Of a stretch of DNA of 64,000 nucleotides, positions 21,464 through 34,574 are shown in pieces. The translations under genes were made by a program, and so were the position numbers. The notes beneath the pieces are model-generated. The model had not been told where the DNA came from, made no database searches, and saw nothing but the letters and a program-made list of their open reading frames with translations. The stretch spans positions 3,596,001-3,660,000 of the forward strand of contig OY756139.1 of assembly GCA_963576785.1 (NCBI GenBank), in the 5' to 3' direction. The number at the start of each line of letters is the position of its first letter. The stretch's first letter is position 1. This DNA comes from Chlorophyllum brunneum. Taxonomy: Eukaryota; Basidiomycota; Agaricomycetes; Agaricales; Agaricaceae.

Positions 21464-24400
21464 TCGGTGACACTGCCCGGTGCACCTTCGGTTCCTTCTG
21501 GTCACCCCCCAGGTTGTACCTGTGAGGGACACACGAGGGTGAGTAAATAGTTCACTAAAAATAGTAACCCCGATATTAACGCGACTCGTGTCCGTTTTGC
21601 TTTTCTCTTACCTCATGGATCGCCATACGCCTTATTGATTTCTCCCAAATTTGGGAATAAACTCAATTTGGCTATGCATCATGTGGTAAAGATCCCAAGC
21701 ATGGACTCCATCGCCCGGGGCGACTCGCTTGAACCCGGAGAGGTTCGGCCGTACTACCTTCCTCCTCCGGAGGAAATAGTAGCTCTGGTCGTTAGGACCT
21801 ACGAAGAGGAGTTCCCTCCTCTTCCTCGGGCCTCCCCTCCTTCAGAGCGATTCCAGAGTAAGAGATACTCTCTTACTCAGAAGAACAAGACCGCTGATAG
21901 GCGTCCTGCCACACTTTCAGTGTTGGTAGACGAAGCCTTCAAACGGCTTGAGAGCGAGAAGGAGGTCGACGACCTCATGGCGCCGGCTCAGGATGTCGCC
22001 TACAACATCCGCGACCCCAGGAACCCTGCGAACGTCGCAGGACCCTCTTCTGGGCCTCTCCCAAAGTCTCCGAAGTCCGAACCCTTTGCTTCGGCACCTC
22101 AATCTGAGGTGTCACTCGGACTCTCGTCGACCGACTATGGGAGCGACTTCAAGAAGAAGGGAGGAGCTGGGTACGTGATCAATTCGATCTCAGATACTCT
22201 TACTAACCCTGATACACAGTCCTGTCACCAATATGCCGACCAGCCGTCTTCGCAAGAAGAAGGGCAAGGGCAAGGGGAAAGGACGTCGGGGGCCGGGTAT
22301 GTAAATACGCAATCGGGATCTTTAGGATCCCATAATTATGTATTTTCTTTATGCGAATCGATGAATGAGAAGTGTTTTAACACTTCTCAATTTTCTTGTT
22401 TCTCCATGCGCATGCCCGATCAGTATTTAAGAGTACCAGATCAATTAAGATCTAGATCGCTAAGCAATAATCAAATCATAACGCCACTAGAAGAATATAG
22501 TGACGTATGGTTATTAGACTCAGGGGCATCATGTCATTATACCCCTTATGCGGAAGACTTCATCAACTTCGAAGAACTCGAAGTTTCGATCCCAATTAAG
22601 ACTGTAGGAGCACAAGGCCCCTATTTTAATGCGGTTGGTCTTGGCGCAGTTATGCTTAAGCATAGAGTCTATAACGGGAAGACTGACAGCGTTCAACCAA
22701 CGCAGATATTAATATATCCAGTCTTCCTTCTAAAAGGAACCTCTGAACGACTAATGTCAGTGGGACAGTTATGCCAGGATGGCAAAACTGTTAGAACAGA
22801 TGCCAACGAATCAGTAGTAGTTGATAGCAAAGGAAATGCTATTCTTCAAGCATATCCTTCAGCAAGTCGCAACACTACTTTACATTTTGTTAATACAAAA
22901 ATTGTACATTTGGAACAAGCAGCTATGACTGCGGATCCGATCGTTGGCTACAAAGTTGTACATGCGAGATTAGGACATCCCTCTAATCGTATCCTCAATC
23001 ACTTTGAGAAAAATACGATTGGGTTTACTCCGGTGCGGATTCCTGAGCAAAAACCAGTCTGTGACGGTTGTGCCAAGGGAAAGATGCACCAGAAACCCTT
23101 TAGAGAGAATCCTACACACGCAAAGCGTCCATTCGAAAGAATACACTCGGATTTAGTTGAACTTCCGATTCTTTCTTACCATAAATATAAATGGGTCATG
23201 ACCATAATGGACGACTTTTCCTCTCATGGATGGATTCGCTTCCTCCATAAGAAATCAGAAGCAGCAGAAGAAATGAAAAATTTCATTGCCTTAATTCAGA
23301 CTCAATACGAGACTAAATTAAAATACCTCTGCACTGATAGAGGAGGAGAGTATGCAACTGACGAGTTGCAATCACATTTGTGCTCATTAGGGATTATACA
23401 TGAGACTAGTGCACTGCACATACACCAACAAAATGGTCGAGCGGAACGCTTGAACCGAACCCTAATGGATAAAGCAGAAGCCATGCGGCATCATGCTTGT
23501 ATTCCTGATGGTTGGTGGGAGTTTTCTATAGATCATGCGATACATATCTATAATAAAACACCAGTATCACGGCTCATGTGGAAAACACCTTATGAAGTGT
23601 TGAATCAGAAGATTCCAGACATCTCCAAAGAGAGAGTCTTTGGCTGCGGTGCTTATGTCTTTCTCCCAAAAGAGATAAGAGACAATAAACTGACAGCAAA
23701 GTCAGAACTCATGATTTTCCTTGGTTGGACATCAGACAGGAAAAATTATCGTTTCATGAGGCATCTAAATGGAAATGTAATCTATACATCTCCAACAGCC
23801 GTATTCAGCGAAGAACACTTCCCTAAATGTGTTGGGAAGAAGCGAGAAGAACGGATGAACCAACCATCATCTTCTACTTCTCAAAGTACACCTTTGGAAG
23901 TTATCGTCTTCCATGCTCCAGATCCATCTACTGGTTTACCTATCGATAAACCACCAAGCCCTATTCCCCGAACTTCTACCGGAAGTTCTCCGGAAGATAG
24001 GACTTATAGATCTATACATGGATGAATTCCAACTCCTTTCCCTGAACCTAAGAATAAAGGAAAGGGAAAAGCACCGAATATCGATACCGATGTTCAGGAG
24101 GAGTGGGATAGTATTGTGCAAAACATTCTCTTTCCACCAAGAGAAGCACAAACACCAGAAGACGATGACAGTGATGGATTATCTTATGCTGATCCACCTA
24201 ATCACCCTGAAGGTCCTAACCACCCGCCTTCTCAAAGAGATGATCCGGATGTACAGCCTTTCATACCCTATACCCCTGTCAAAGATGATCGGGATGCTGG
24301 TCCTTCTGTACCACGAGGTCACTCGGATCAAATACCGGTTCCTGAAATACCTCAGAGACCGCAAAGAACCAGAAAAGTACCTGAACGTCCAGGAAACTTC

Positions 24401-26176
24401 TATGGTTCTACAAAGCATCCGACCAAAATACTCCAGGAATATGAGATGTTCCAACCTCCTAAGTCGAAATTAACAAGTTCTACAAGTAGACTTGTTAGAC
24501 AAATTCGATCAGAGGCTCCCAAACCTGGAATAATCAATAGACGTTCTCAGCATGAAGCTTCTACCTTAGAAGACTTATGCAGAGAAGGAGGAGTAGGGAT
24601 GATCGATTATCTGTGCACTCAAAAAGTCGAATCACCATTAGTTCCTATTTCTTTCAAGGATCTAAATCGACTACCATCAGAAGAGAAATCTAAATGGTGG
24701 AAAGCGTGCTTAGAAGAGTTAAATTCACTCAAAGAAAGACATGTTTATGACTTAGCTAAACTTCCACCTGGAAGAAAAGCTGTCAAAAATAGATGGGTCT
24801 TTACACCCAAATCAGACGGTCGATACCGTGCTCGACTAGTAGCAAAAGGATTCTCTCAGATAGAGGGAATCGATTACGATGAACTATTTTCACCAGTAGT
24901 CCGTTATGAGACAGCACGACTCATATTTGCAGTCGCTGCCCTCAACAATTGGGAGATGCTCAGTTTAGATGTTAAAACTGCTTATCTCTATGGAAAACTG
25001 GATGAAGAACTCTATATGGAACTTCCAGAAGGTTTCAATACAGGTCGTGGTAATTTGGTTTGGAAATTAAACCGAGCCATTTATGGATTAAAGCAATCTG
25101 GACGACAATGGTGGAAGGAATTGACTAAGTCAATGACCGACCTAGGATTTGTCCGATCCAAACTAGATGCTGGAGTCTATTATTACTACAACCCTGAAAC
25201 CAAAGAGCTTATTATAGCTCTGGTCTATGTAGATGACTCAATGTTCGTCGGAATTAGAGGCTCTAGACTTCTATATGAGAAGCGAGCACTCTTTATGAAG
25301 AAATGGGAATGCCGAGACCTTGGTCCAACCAAAGAGTTTCTTGGCATGAAAATTTCGCGAAATCCTATGAACCGATCAATTACCCTAGACCAAATGGATT
25401 ATCTAGGAAAAATTCTTGATCGATTTAAAGTAATTGGAAAAGAAGAAATACCATTACCAAATGGATTTATCTTCGAAACCAATACAGGAAAAGCGACACC
25501 TGACTTCATAAAGAGGTATCAACAATTAGTAGGATCAGTTATGTATCTGATGATAGGCAGTCGGCCCGACATAGCTTTTGCCACTGTCAAATTATCACAA
25601 CATATGACCAATCCAACTAAAGCGCATTACAATGCAGGCTTACATTTGCTAAAGTATCTTAACACTACTCGCAAATATAGAATTACCTATAATGGAAGTT
25701 CTATGCAAGGCCTGAATGCCTTTTCCGACTCTGATTGGGCTGGTGATCCAATTAGTCATAAATCTGTAACTGGATATTTCTGTTTGTTAGCCAGCGGAGC
25801 CATCGCTTGGTTAAGTAGGAAACAGAAAACTGTTGCATTATCTTCCACTGAAGCCGAATATATGGCTTTGTCAGATTGCAGTCGACAACTTGTCTGGACT
25901 GTCAATTTGTTGGAAGAAATTGGTATCCAATCATTAGCCCCTTATCTCTTCGGTGATAATGAGGGATCTATATTTTGGGCCAAGAATCCAGTAACAGAAA
26001 AACAATCAAAACACGTCAACGTCAAATACCATTACATTCGTGATTTGGTAGAAGACGGAAAGATTGAAATATTCTCTGTGAAAGGCACTGAAAATCCTGC
26101 CGATATCCTCACAAAGAATTTAGACAAAATTAAATTCAATCTATTCCGACCTCGCCTTGGCTTGACGTTTGAGTGA
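21464..26176 (+). pseudogene. Copia A1 pol: protease, integrase, RT, RNase H (two internal stops)
   Basis: The frame is the same as gag, interrupted by TAG at 21548 and TGA at 24023. Protease has WLLDSGASCHYTP (22508 on). The pre-integrase zinc module is HARLGHPSNRILNHF...CDGCAKGK. Integrase D-D-E residues lie in RIHSDLVEL, LCTDRGGEYA and GRAERLNRTLMDK. RT has LDVKTAYLYGKLDEELYMEL and catalytic YVDDSMFVG (25226 on). RNase H has FSDSDWAGDP, SSTEAEYMAL and DNEGSIFWA, ending DILTKNL. In A2 the TAG position reads TGG, so that stop is private. Only three stops separate this copy from a full polyprotein. Confidence 0.93.
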
Positions 26177-26200
26177 TTAAAAAACTCTATATCAATACAG

Positions 26201-26212
26201 AGCAAGGAGGAG
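26201..26212 (+). promoter_or_regulatory. Copia A1 polypurine tract
   Basis: agcaaggaggag lies directly before the 3' LTR, the expected site for plus-strand priming. Confidence 0.85.
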
Positions 26213-26784
26213 TGTTGAAGTTTCGGACATATTCTAGAAATAGATTATGAAGTCATTATTCTAATAATAGACTGATCCGTTACTTTCCAGTAACTTCATT
26301 CCGTAGTAACTTCCTATGAGTTGCTCTGCATACGATAAGAGTCATAAGTACTTGATAGATTATTCTACATAGTACCAATGACTAGATACTACGTTCCACA
26401 GTACTCCGCAGGCACTACGCTGCAGTTAAAAGGAGTCATAAGGAACAATCCATGCAATGCTAGTATTTTATGTATTATGACTCGTCTATGTTACAATATG
26501 TATATAAACCCCATGTAGCAGACCTAAGTTCTGCATCTTGTTCAATCGAACAACTTCTTCATCATTGCCTATCTCTTTGAGTACAACACCTCAATCGATC
26601 TTATCGACTTTGACCTCTACTCAACTGACGTTGACCACTTCATCAATAATATCTGTCTAACCGAATTACCTTTCTATAGGTATTAGATAGAAGCTTATTA
26701 TCTCAGTGAGTAGACCCTACGTTCTCTCCTACTGCGTTTACTGCTGCCCCCAGCAAACAACTCGTTACGGTCGTTTCCTCAACA
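26213..26784 (+). repeat. Copia A1 3' LTR (572 bp)
   Basis: It is the same length as the 5' LTR with one substitution seen. It ends ctcaaca, followed by the gattg duplication. Confidence 0.95.
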
Positions 26785-27540
26785 GATTGGTGTACCCTAT
26801 TGATACCTTAGCCTCAAACACTTACGATATCAGATGGAACTTATGACAAATTCACTTTCAGGAGGATCAGAAGAACTGGGGAGTTTGCTACAACCAGAGT
26901 CAATAAGGAGGACAGAAGACCTGTGTTTGGGTTTCCTACATCCAACCATAAGCAATTGCAACTTGTGAGATGAGTTGTAACATACTGAGTATCAAGCAAA
27001 TGCTCAATAAAGACAGAGGTTGTTGATGAGAGCATCTCACTGTAATCCTCCAGCAATTCAGGTCAGATTAGTATGTTCTATGGATTAATATCATGGTGAA
27101 GGATTTGGTGATCAATGTATAGAGCTTGAGTGACTGTGGAAACTGTGAGGAACTACAGGGATTGATCCAAGAACAGAACAGTGCACTCTCCAAAAGATCC
27201 TATGTCACATGAAGAATTTTTCAGGGAGTATCCAAAGCCATGAAATTGGCTCTATAATCTTATAGGCAGACACCAAGCTTGATACCCTTATCGCCTTTGA
27301 CTTTGCTAGGGAAGCTGCCCTCACTGTGCCAAGATGATAAGGCTTAGCTGAATGTGTCATGTCAAGGATTTGCCTTTTGCTAGATGGACGTGTAGCCCTG
27401 GCATACTGGTCTTTGATTTCAAGCTGATGCATGATATTCCCTTTGGGTTTGTAGAAAAAGAACATTAGATTGGCAACCAAAAGGATTGCTTGATCATGAG
27501 TAATGAATATAGCATACTAGACATGGCTTCCGGATATTCC

Positions 27541-27984
27541 TTTCTGGGGATAGTCAGATTTGGGCCTGATTGCTTGAGCATGTTCTTGCCCCAGCAATTA
27601 CTAAGATATGGGCAAGAAGTCACAGAAGTATTTCTATGATTTGATTGATATTTGTACATGTGCTTCACTCTTTTAATCTCCGTCTGTAGTAATTACTTGG
27701 GTATATGGTATTGTAGGATACAAAAACAACACTAATGTCCTTGAGTTGTCTCAATCATCCTGCTATCTAACCTAAATCCTGTCCAAAGATTCCAACAATT
27801 TACCTCATCCTTTATGGCAGTTCTATCGAAGTCGGGAATTGGAACATATTATTTGGGTCTATGGGTCCCTTCAATTGTTGAAGACACTGATAGTGCTGAC
27901 CAAAGTACAAATTTTGCCCTAGTGCCAGAGTTAGTCTACAATGCTTTTGTCCACATGGTGTGACTTACAGTTATTCAATCTAGT
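27541..27984. other. No gene identified
   Basis: Sequence between FunK1 relic 2 and the FAD-oxidase relic. Only short open stretches on the minus strand are present. It may hold more of the decayed kinase, but alignment by eye fails. Confidence 0.4.
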
Positions 27985-29650
27985 GTTGAGGTAGTTTGGG
28001 TAGGTACTATCCAGGGGATCAATAAGAAGATACTTAACTGGAGCATTGGTTGCTCACCTATAACTCCAGCCAGTTGGGTTAATGTTCATGATACTGTCAA
28101 CCATCCCTAATAGGATACAGTTGGCTCCTTTTGTCTCGACGATGCATAATAGGCCTGACTCACCATTGAGGAGAGAAAATCCGGATTGCAGGAACAGATC
28201 ACCAGTATTATCCACATAAGTATAAAACTGGATCAAGAACAGTGCATTCCTGTTCCCAAATGATGTGTTGTCTTGGAACACAGCATTAACCACAGATTCA
28301 GGTCCTCCTAGCTCTTCAACTTCAACAAACCAGTCCTATACATGGAGGTCAGTGATTATTCCTAAAAGTCGAGTCGTATTTATGTACTGCTTAAGACAAG
28401 AAGCCCTGATTCACTAGATACACCATAAAAGCTTGTTGACTCCCTTGTGTTATTGGCTGGCTCTCCAGTGTCATAATCAACTTAACATAAAATGTATTGG
28501 ATCTGTTAGGAATGCCAGTCATGTTAAGCCTGCCATTGTTTCCATCTAAGTATGCAATGCTGTCAATATAACTTCCAGGCTTTACAGTCTGACTCTGTGG
28601 TTTCTGACCAATTATCTGCAGGAGTGGATTGATGGTATTGTTAAATTGATTTGTGGAATTGTACTAGCCACCTTGGAGGGTGATACCAATGCAACCTTTT
28701 CTGCTACCTTTGAATAGAACCAATTCCAAACTAAATTCAGCTAGAACCTGGCCAAGCAAGAATTCTTGGTATATGTTAAGAAGGGAAGAAGCTGCTGCTG
28801 CAGTCAAATCCCAATTGTATTCAAATACAGTGATAGATGAAGGTATGGAATATGTTTTGAATGTGATTGGGGTGGTGGTTCCAAATGAAGGACCTGCACC
28901 CCACAGTTTCTCTTAGTTGAGTCTTATCAGAGAATGTGGATTCTAATATTCACCCAAAACAGTTCCAAATTCTGATCCCTCGAAGCCATAGCAATTGTTC
29001 CGTTGGCGAGTACAACATTCATTGATTCAATTGCATCCAACAACATACTCCACAACCTCAATGAGAATGCAAATCTCCCAAAGGCTGAATGCCCACTGAT
29101 ACCAATATATGGACACATTCCATGCCCAAAGCCTTGCCCATAGGAATTGAGCACCAGAGCAATATTACTGAGTCGATTCCCAGATTCAATGAGGGCCTCG
29201 AGATGAATCAGAAGGTTTAGTTTAGGGAACTTATTATTAAACCCTGTCAACTCATCTTAATCCAACATGCATCCCCTATTCAAGAACCATTACTCATCAT
29301 ACTCAATGGACTGGACAAATGTAAAAGTGAGGTAGCACAGTGTGAGTTCATTGAACTCATCAGTGACCATGTTTGATCCGTTCCCAAATTTTCTCTACTG
29401 TAGATGATATATAGTTGACCAGAGTGACATCTCAAGTACTTGCTATCGCAGCCAGACTTTCAGGTCACCTGTAAATGGGAGAAGCTCTGGATTGACAACA
29501 ATGAAGCTCAGTAAGATGTTCTACATGTTCTGGAAGATAGATTCCATGATATTTGTTTGTGAAAATTCCTGGATGATAACTGGCCATCCAAAGCCTACCT
29601 TTGACTGATTGCTGCAGCTGCATCCAAGCTTTTGCTTTTGCCTCTACAAT
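27985..29650 (-). pseudogene. FAD-linked (berberine-type) oxidase relic
   Basis: Minus-strand pieces align with the FAD-binding and BBE domains of fungal FAD-linked oxidases. HGMCPYIGISGHSAFG and LDAIESMNVVLANGTI lie in 29250-28927. The motif GAGPSFGTTTPITFKTY lies in about 28905-28850, followed by VFEYNWDLTAAAA. The C-terminal segment with NPTGWSY lies near 28060. Such enzymes use covalent FAD to oxidise sugars or alkaloids, often after secretion. Many stops separate the open pieces, and the start is not definable (first open piece near 29650). Opposite-strand open stretches here are shadows. Confidence 0.8.
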
Positions 29651-29912
29651 CATTCAATTCATTGGTAATGCCAGTACCAGTGACCCATGCAGTCAGTTGC
29701 AAATCTGTATCTGATTTATAGAAGATTTTGGTCTACCAGGAGTCATAAATCCATTACATGCCCTTGATCTTCTCTATCGTGAAATACTTTCAAGTATCCC
29801 GCCTGGAATCCTTTCAACCACCATGTGGATTTTGGGGGTGTCCACCCTATTCAACTATAAGCTACTGCCAGCCCAAGCTTAGGCCACTTTTCTTGGCTTA
29901 GATTGGTCTACT

Positions 29913-30342
29913 TGTTGTTTCTAAGCTACATTACATATGACTAGCTCTTCAGTATATTATTCATCTAATATTCATGAGGCTGTACCTTCTGACTCACATT
30001 ATGCACCTCTTACTTATGTATTTCATGAGCTAACTGATTGCTGTCACTCCAATTATGCTACTAGACACTGCTGATGATATTGCAGTGTTTCAAGGGACTC
30101 TGTAGTCATTACTGACTCATTATGCATAGTTATTACTTGTAGGTCTTAGAGTTTGCTACCCAGACACTTAGTATATAAAGCAGCATGTATTCCCTTAGGT
30201 TTTCTTAGACAATCTACTCAATTATTCTACCTTGCTCTACTTGACTCACAGCAACTTTACTAGTAACTTCACTGTCTACTAACCAAACTATCAGTAAGTC
30301 AGATTATTCATCTGTCACTGCATGTTACTGTGCTGGAAAACA
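29913..30342 (+). repeat. Copia B1 5' LTR (about 430 bp)
   Basis: Starts tgttgtttctaagc and ends gctggaaaaca. A TATA-like agtatataaagc lies near 30170. About 10 bp near the start are missing relative to the 3' LTR. Confidence 0.85.
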
Positions 30343-30357
30343 GGTTATGGGCCCCAG
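30343..30357 (+). promoter_or_regulatory. Copia B1 primer-binding site, half-tRNA-iMet type
   Basis: ggttatgggccccag directly follows the LTR, identical to the Copia A1 site, so both families probably use the same tRNA fragment. Confidence 0.85.
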
Positions 30358-30582
30358 ATTGCCTACTCCCCATATGCTATGGCTAGCTACAAGTAGGTTG
30401 TAGATAGGCTAATCTGACTGGTTCTGTAAAGTATGGTCTTTCTAGCCCATCCCTCTAACATAACTCGATCATTTCATGCTCTATTAAAGGCTTCCTCATA
30501 TGGGCTCATAGCTTGAACAGTGCAGTGGTGCAGATTTGATTGTCTATGAATCTGATCACTAACTCTATTCATTTATAGAACA

Positions 30583-31983
30583 ATGTCTTCCACTATGAAT
30601 ATCCTCATGTCTTTTGTTCCGACTCTCAATGGTACTGGGAACTATACTAAGTGGTTATCCTGCCTTGATGATACACTCTCTTTGATGACTCAGGATGGTA
30701 CTACTATCCTTGGCTCAGAGATACTAATATGCTCAATGGATCTGATACATATCCTCTCACCCAAGTACTTTGCCTATGAGAATCTGGTTGATGCTAATGG
30801 AAATATCACCAGTCTGAACCCTGCTCACAACATTAATGAGCATGCCACCTGCATGTGACTAGCCAAAATAGTCTATGTACTCATGAAGTCTAAACTACTG
30901 GCTGATATAATTAGCCAGTCCTTTACTGATGCTGCAGAGATCTGGACCACAATATGCTCTATCTATGGAACCATCTCTGTGTCAGAGCTTTATAGCTCAT
31001 ATGTTGAGACAATCCCTCCTGACCAGAATCCATCTGGTCCTATCACCTGATTGGAATCGCTGTACCAACAGCTGAATTCAACTGGTAACTGTGATGGTAA
31101 TCCAAGTAATGACCCTTCTCACTGGTATCCCAAACCAGTGGAATATCACTATTCCTTTCCTCATAGTTAATACAACCATCCAAAACAAAGTATGAAACAC
31201 TATCATAAACCACTGGTCTACTATCAAAATAAACCAGAAAATTAACAGGTTCTCTGGCATAAAACCTCAAGGCACACCCCCACATTAGTAGGGGTAGTAG
31301 TAGTAGTCTCAGGGCAAGGAAGAGAAGAAGAAATGACAATGTGGCAAGCACAGTAGTAGCAAAGGCTGAGTGAATAAGATCAACACTGTGCAACCAGCTC
31401 CTTCCAGAAATGACACTGGGCAACTGGTCTATATGATGGATTCTGTCAACTTTGGCTTTGCCAAGATAATGACTGAACCAAAGAAGAATACCTGCAGTCT
31501 CATTACCGAGGCACAGTCCTCTGCTCCTCTCCCTCTTTCCCTCCTCTTGTGGATGACAAATTCTGCCAAGAAAAAGACTCAAGATCCCTGGTGCTGCCTG
31601 TCTCCATACATGGCTGCCAAGGCAAAAGCCTTGGATCTTTATGAGAAATACATAGGAAACACTTCTCTCCCCCAACTGGCCTCTCCTCTGATGGGTGCCT
31701 CCATTATAGAGGTTGATGAATTATTTGGTACCACTCCAGCAGCCAAACTGGTTGTGAGCATTCCAGCTCCAACCGCCATCAAGATGGATGAGAATGCAGT
31801 GTCAATAGGATCTGAGGATGAGAACTACTCAGATGAAGCAATGGCAGATAAGCCAAATCTTGCTAGTTCTTCACACAAATCTGAAAATTGCTACAAGAGT
31901 ATCATATACATTGCTGATGTCCAAGGAAACTCTTGACTGGGTACATGGAGTGCAACCTCAGCTGATGTAGAATCTTGGATAAA
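30583..31983 (+). pseudogene. Copia B1 gag remnant
   Basis: The start MSSTMNILMSFVPTLNGTGN (30583) matches B2 at 58033. Capsid-like sequence follows with TAA/TGA/TAG stops. Near 31280-31310 a cluster of TAG codons sits where Gln codons are likely (CAG to TAG). A longer open stretch, 31370-31936, includes QLVYMMDSVNFGF and DPWCCLSPYMAAKAKAL. The 210-codon open frame on the opposite strand (31043-31675) is a shadow. Confidence 0.7.
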
Positions 31984-32288
31984 TGTTATGACCTTAGTCT
32001 AGGACTCAAGTTGCAAGTCTTTGGATAAAGACAAGAAAGTAGAAAGAAGAATAAGAGATGATACAATTGGTAAAGTATAAGGAATACATCAAGTATTACT
32101 ATACTTTATATACTAGTGGTGAGTGCTAATAATAAAGGAACAGAGCAAGGGAGTTATAGGGGATGAGTAGAATAAGTCAGTAGGAGTACAGCCATAAGGG
32201 ATGAAACAGGAGATGAAACAGATACATAGGAAAGCTGAGTATGACAGGTGCATGACAGGAATGTACCGTCTATCTATAGTTTATAACA
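31984..32288 (-). repeat. Solo G2 LTR with perfect TSD ataaa
   Basis: A 305-bp tgttatgacc...tataaca unit flanked by ataaa at 31979-31983 and 32289-32293, inside Copia B1. A solo LTR left by LTR-LTR recombination. Confidence 0.95.
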
Positions 32289-34269
32289 ATAAATAGCTGG
32301 ACTACCTATGTACACAATTATGCGTGATTATATAAAGCTTCAGAAATAAAAATTTCTTCTCTGCTTTCAAGAGTGAAGAATACATGTGAAATAACACATA
32401 GCTACAATAGCACATGTAGATGCACAATAAATAGGTAACCTCATAAAATGAGCAATGAATGGCTTTTGGACTCCACTACCTCCCTCAATATTACTCCAAA
32501 TAAGAGGGATCTTGTTGATATTGTTGAAGGTTCTTTTGGATCAACATTGATTACAGATAGATCTACACTTTCTATTGGATCTTATAGCACTGTCTATCTA
32601 GAGATAGAAGTAAAACTTGAGTCCAACAAAGTTCAGTGGCAGACTCTGCACCTTCATCTGGTATATCACATACTAAAGTTAGATATGAGACTTCTCTTAA
32701 CTGGATCCATTACGGATAAAACTGGTCTGATTGCAGAAATGTCCAATGGAAAGACCATTATTCATGATGTTTGTGATAAGCCATTCTTGAGCAGACAATA
32801 TTGCCAGAGTACTTCTTCGAACCAAGTTCACTTTGTGGACATATACATCTTGCATGATGGAGATCTTCAATTCTCCTTGGCATTGATTAACAAAAATACC
32901 ACATCCTATAATATCTAGCATCAAAGATCTGCACACCCATCTGATCAGGCTCTGGGTTATGTGCTAAAACACATGGAATCTGTCCCAGTACTTCCATTGA
33001 AGGAATAGAAGGTTTTCCCTGGTTGCATGCTTGGAAAGCTGCTGAACAAGGCCTACCATGAGAACATATCTTGCACATCCAAGATCCTTGAATTGATCCA
33101 TTTGGATCTTCAGGAACTCTCCATTATTTCTTATCATAAGTTCAAATGGGTTATGATGTTCCTTGATAACTACTCTTTCTCTATGCACATTTTCTTTTTG
33201 TACAATAAATCAGACGCTATATATGCCTTCAAGACATATGCTGAATTGGTGACAAACCAAACAGGCAAACACATCAAGTGGGTGTACTCTGATAATGGAG
33301 GAGAATATATGTCTCAGGAGCTCAAGGACTACTTCACTGAGAAAGGAATCCTTCACAAAACAAGTGTACTATACATTCATCAACAGAATGGATGCACCAA
33401 ATGTCTTAATCAAACACTTCTAGAAAAGATACAATCTATGTGACTTGAAGTATGCCTTCTAGCTAGCTACTGGGAGTTTTCATTTGATATGGCTGCTCAT
33501 GTCTATAGTAGGACACCTATGAAGTACCTAAAATGGGTCACCCCCTATGAGACATGGTTCGGAAGGAAACCCAATGTTTCTCATCTCTGAGTGTTTGGTT
33601 GTGGGACCTACATATACCTTCCTAATGAGGTGCAGCAAGACAAACTTGCATCCAAATCAGAATTGATGATCTTCATCAGTTATGCAGGTAATGGCAGTAA
33701 CTTCAAGTTTATATGCTATCAGTGGAACAATTCTATTTTCATCTCCCCCTATACTGTCTTTAATGAACTCTATTTTCCCAGATGTCCACTACAGTCCAAA
33801 CAATAAGGTGTATTGCCACCTACAGAAAGCAATTCAAATAAGAGATTAAATCCTCCCCCTTCTGAAGATGGATTTGTTCCAAGACTATCCAGTCTGAGTG
33901 TACTGTGCACTGGACCACTGCTAGCACCTCCTTATCCATGAACTTCTACTCTTAGTCCCAGAGAGTAGACTCAGTTGCCTCTGCCTTCTTTCTCTTCTAA
34001 AGGATCTTCTCTAGGATTATCCTACAAGGATCCAATTCCAACTCTCTCTCCACCTATGCCATCTCAGTCTCCAGGAGAAGTTAAGATTGAGGATGATGTT
34101 GAGGAGGTTGCACTTGCACCTAATCCATGTGCTGATGACTGAACTTCTATACCCATTCTGGAAGAGACCCTCATTCCTCATCCAGACATTGAAGCACCAA
34201 GAAAACTTCATGATCAAACCACTCTCCAGGTTTCATGAAGAGAAGGAAATGTCTATGGCAACTGCCAAC
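32289..34269 (+). pseudogene. Copia B1 protease and integrase remnant
   Basis: Protease region WLLDSTTSLNITPNKRDL (32460 on), with DST where DSG is usual. Integrase region: HLDLQELSIISYHKFKWVM, YSDNGGEYMSQ and HIHQQNG at the expected spacing. The catalytic Glu is replaced in NGCTKCLNQTLLEK (normally AERLN). Stops occur at 33440 and 33588. Ends at ccaac, 34265-34269, where G2 begins. Confidence 0.82.
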
Positions 34270-34574
34270 TGTTATGACCTTAGTCTAGGACTCAGGTTGC
34301 AAGTCTTTGGATAAAGACAAGGAAGTAGAGAGAAGAGAAAGGGATGATACAATTGGTAAAGTGTAAGGAATACATCAAGTATTATTATACTTTATATACT
34401 AGTGGTGAGGGCTATGAATGATGGAGCAGAGTAATGGAGTCATAGAGGATGAGTAGAATGAGTCAGTAGAAGTACAGCCATAAGAGATGAAACAGGGGAT
34501 GAAATAGATACATAGGAATGCTGAGTATGACAGGCGCATGATAAGAATATACTGTCTATCTATAGTTCATAACA
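34270..34574 (-). repeat. G2 copy 2 3' LTR (305 bp)
   Basis: tgttatgacc...cataaca. In element sense it is preceded by the purine-rich aaaaagggaggtat, a likely polypurine tract. Confidence 0.93.

Larger units (their letters stand above)
19422..26784 (+). mobile_element. Ty1/Copia element A1, complete, young, TSD gattg
   Basis: The element is 7,363 bp with two 572-bp LTRs (19422-19993, 26213-26784). Comparing them by eye shows one difference (ggtatcag versus ggtattag). A perfect 5-bp duplication gattg flanks it at 19417-19421 and 26785-26789. It carries a primer-binding site, a polypurine tract and a single long gag-pol frame with three internal stops. It lies inside FunK1 relic 2. Confidence 0.97.
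18816..27540 (-). pseudogene. FunK1 kinase relic 2, split by Copia A1
   Basis: Segments 18816-19421 and 26785-27540 match 16118 to about 17470 of the intact gene. They join exactly across Copia A1 when one copy of gattg is removed (aatgaagattg, then gtgtaccct; intact gene aatgaacatcggtgtaccct). Like relic 1 it starts in the ctcgctttcc region and lacks the acidic tail. It has CpG-depleted substitutions and stops. Both relics in the same orientation as the intact gene suggest tandem duplication. Confidence 0.85.

Noticed and set aside
31043..31675. Open frame of 210 codons on the minus strand
   Set aside because: It lies opposite the Copia B1 gag, where the plus-strand homology is clear. CAG/CTG-rich composition leaves the reverse strand open. 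No domain seen.
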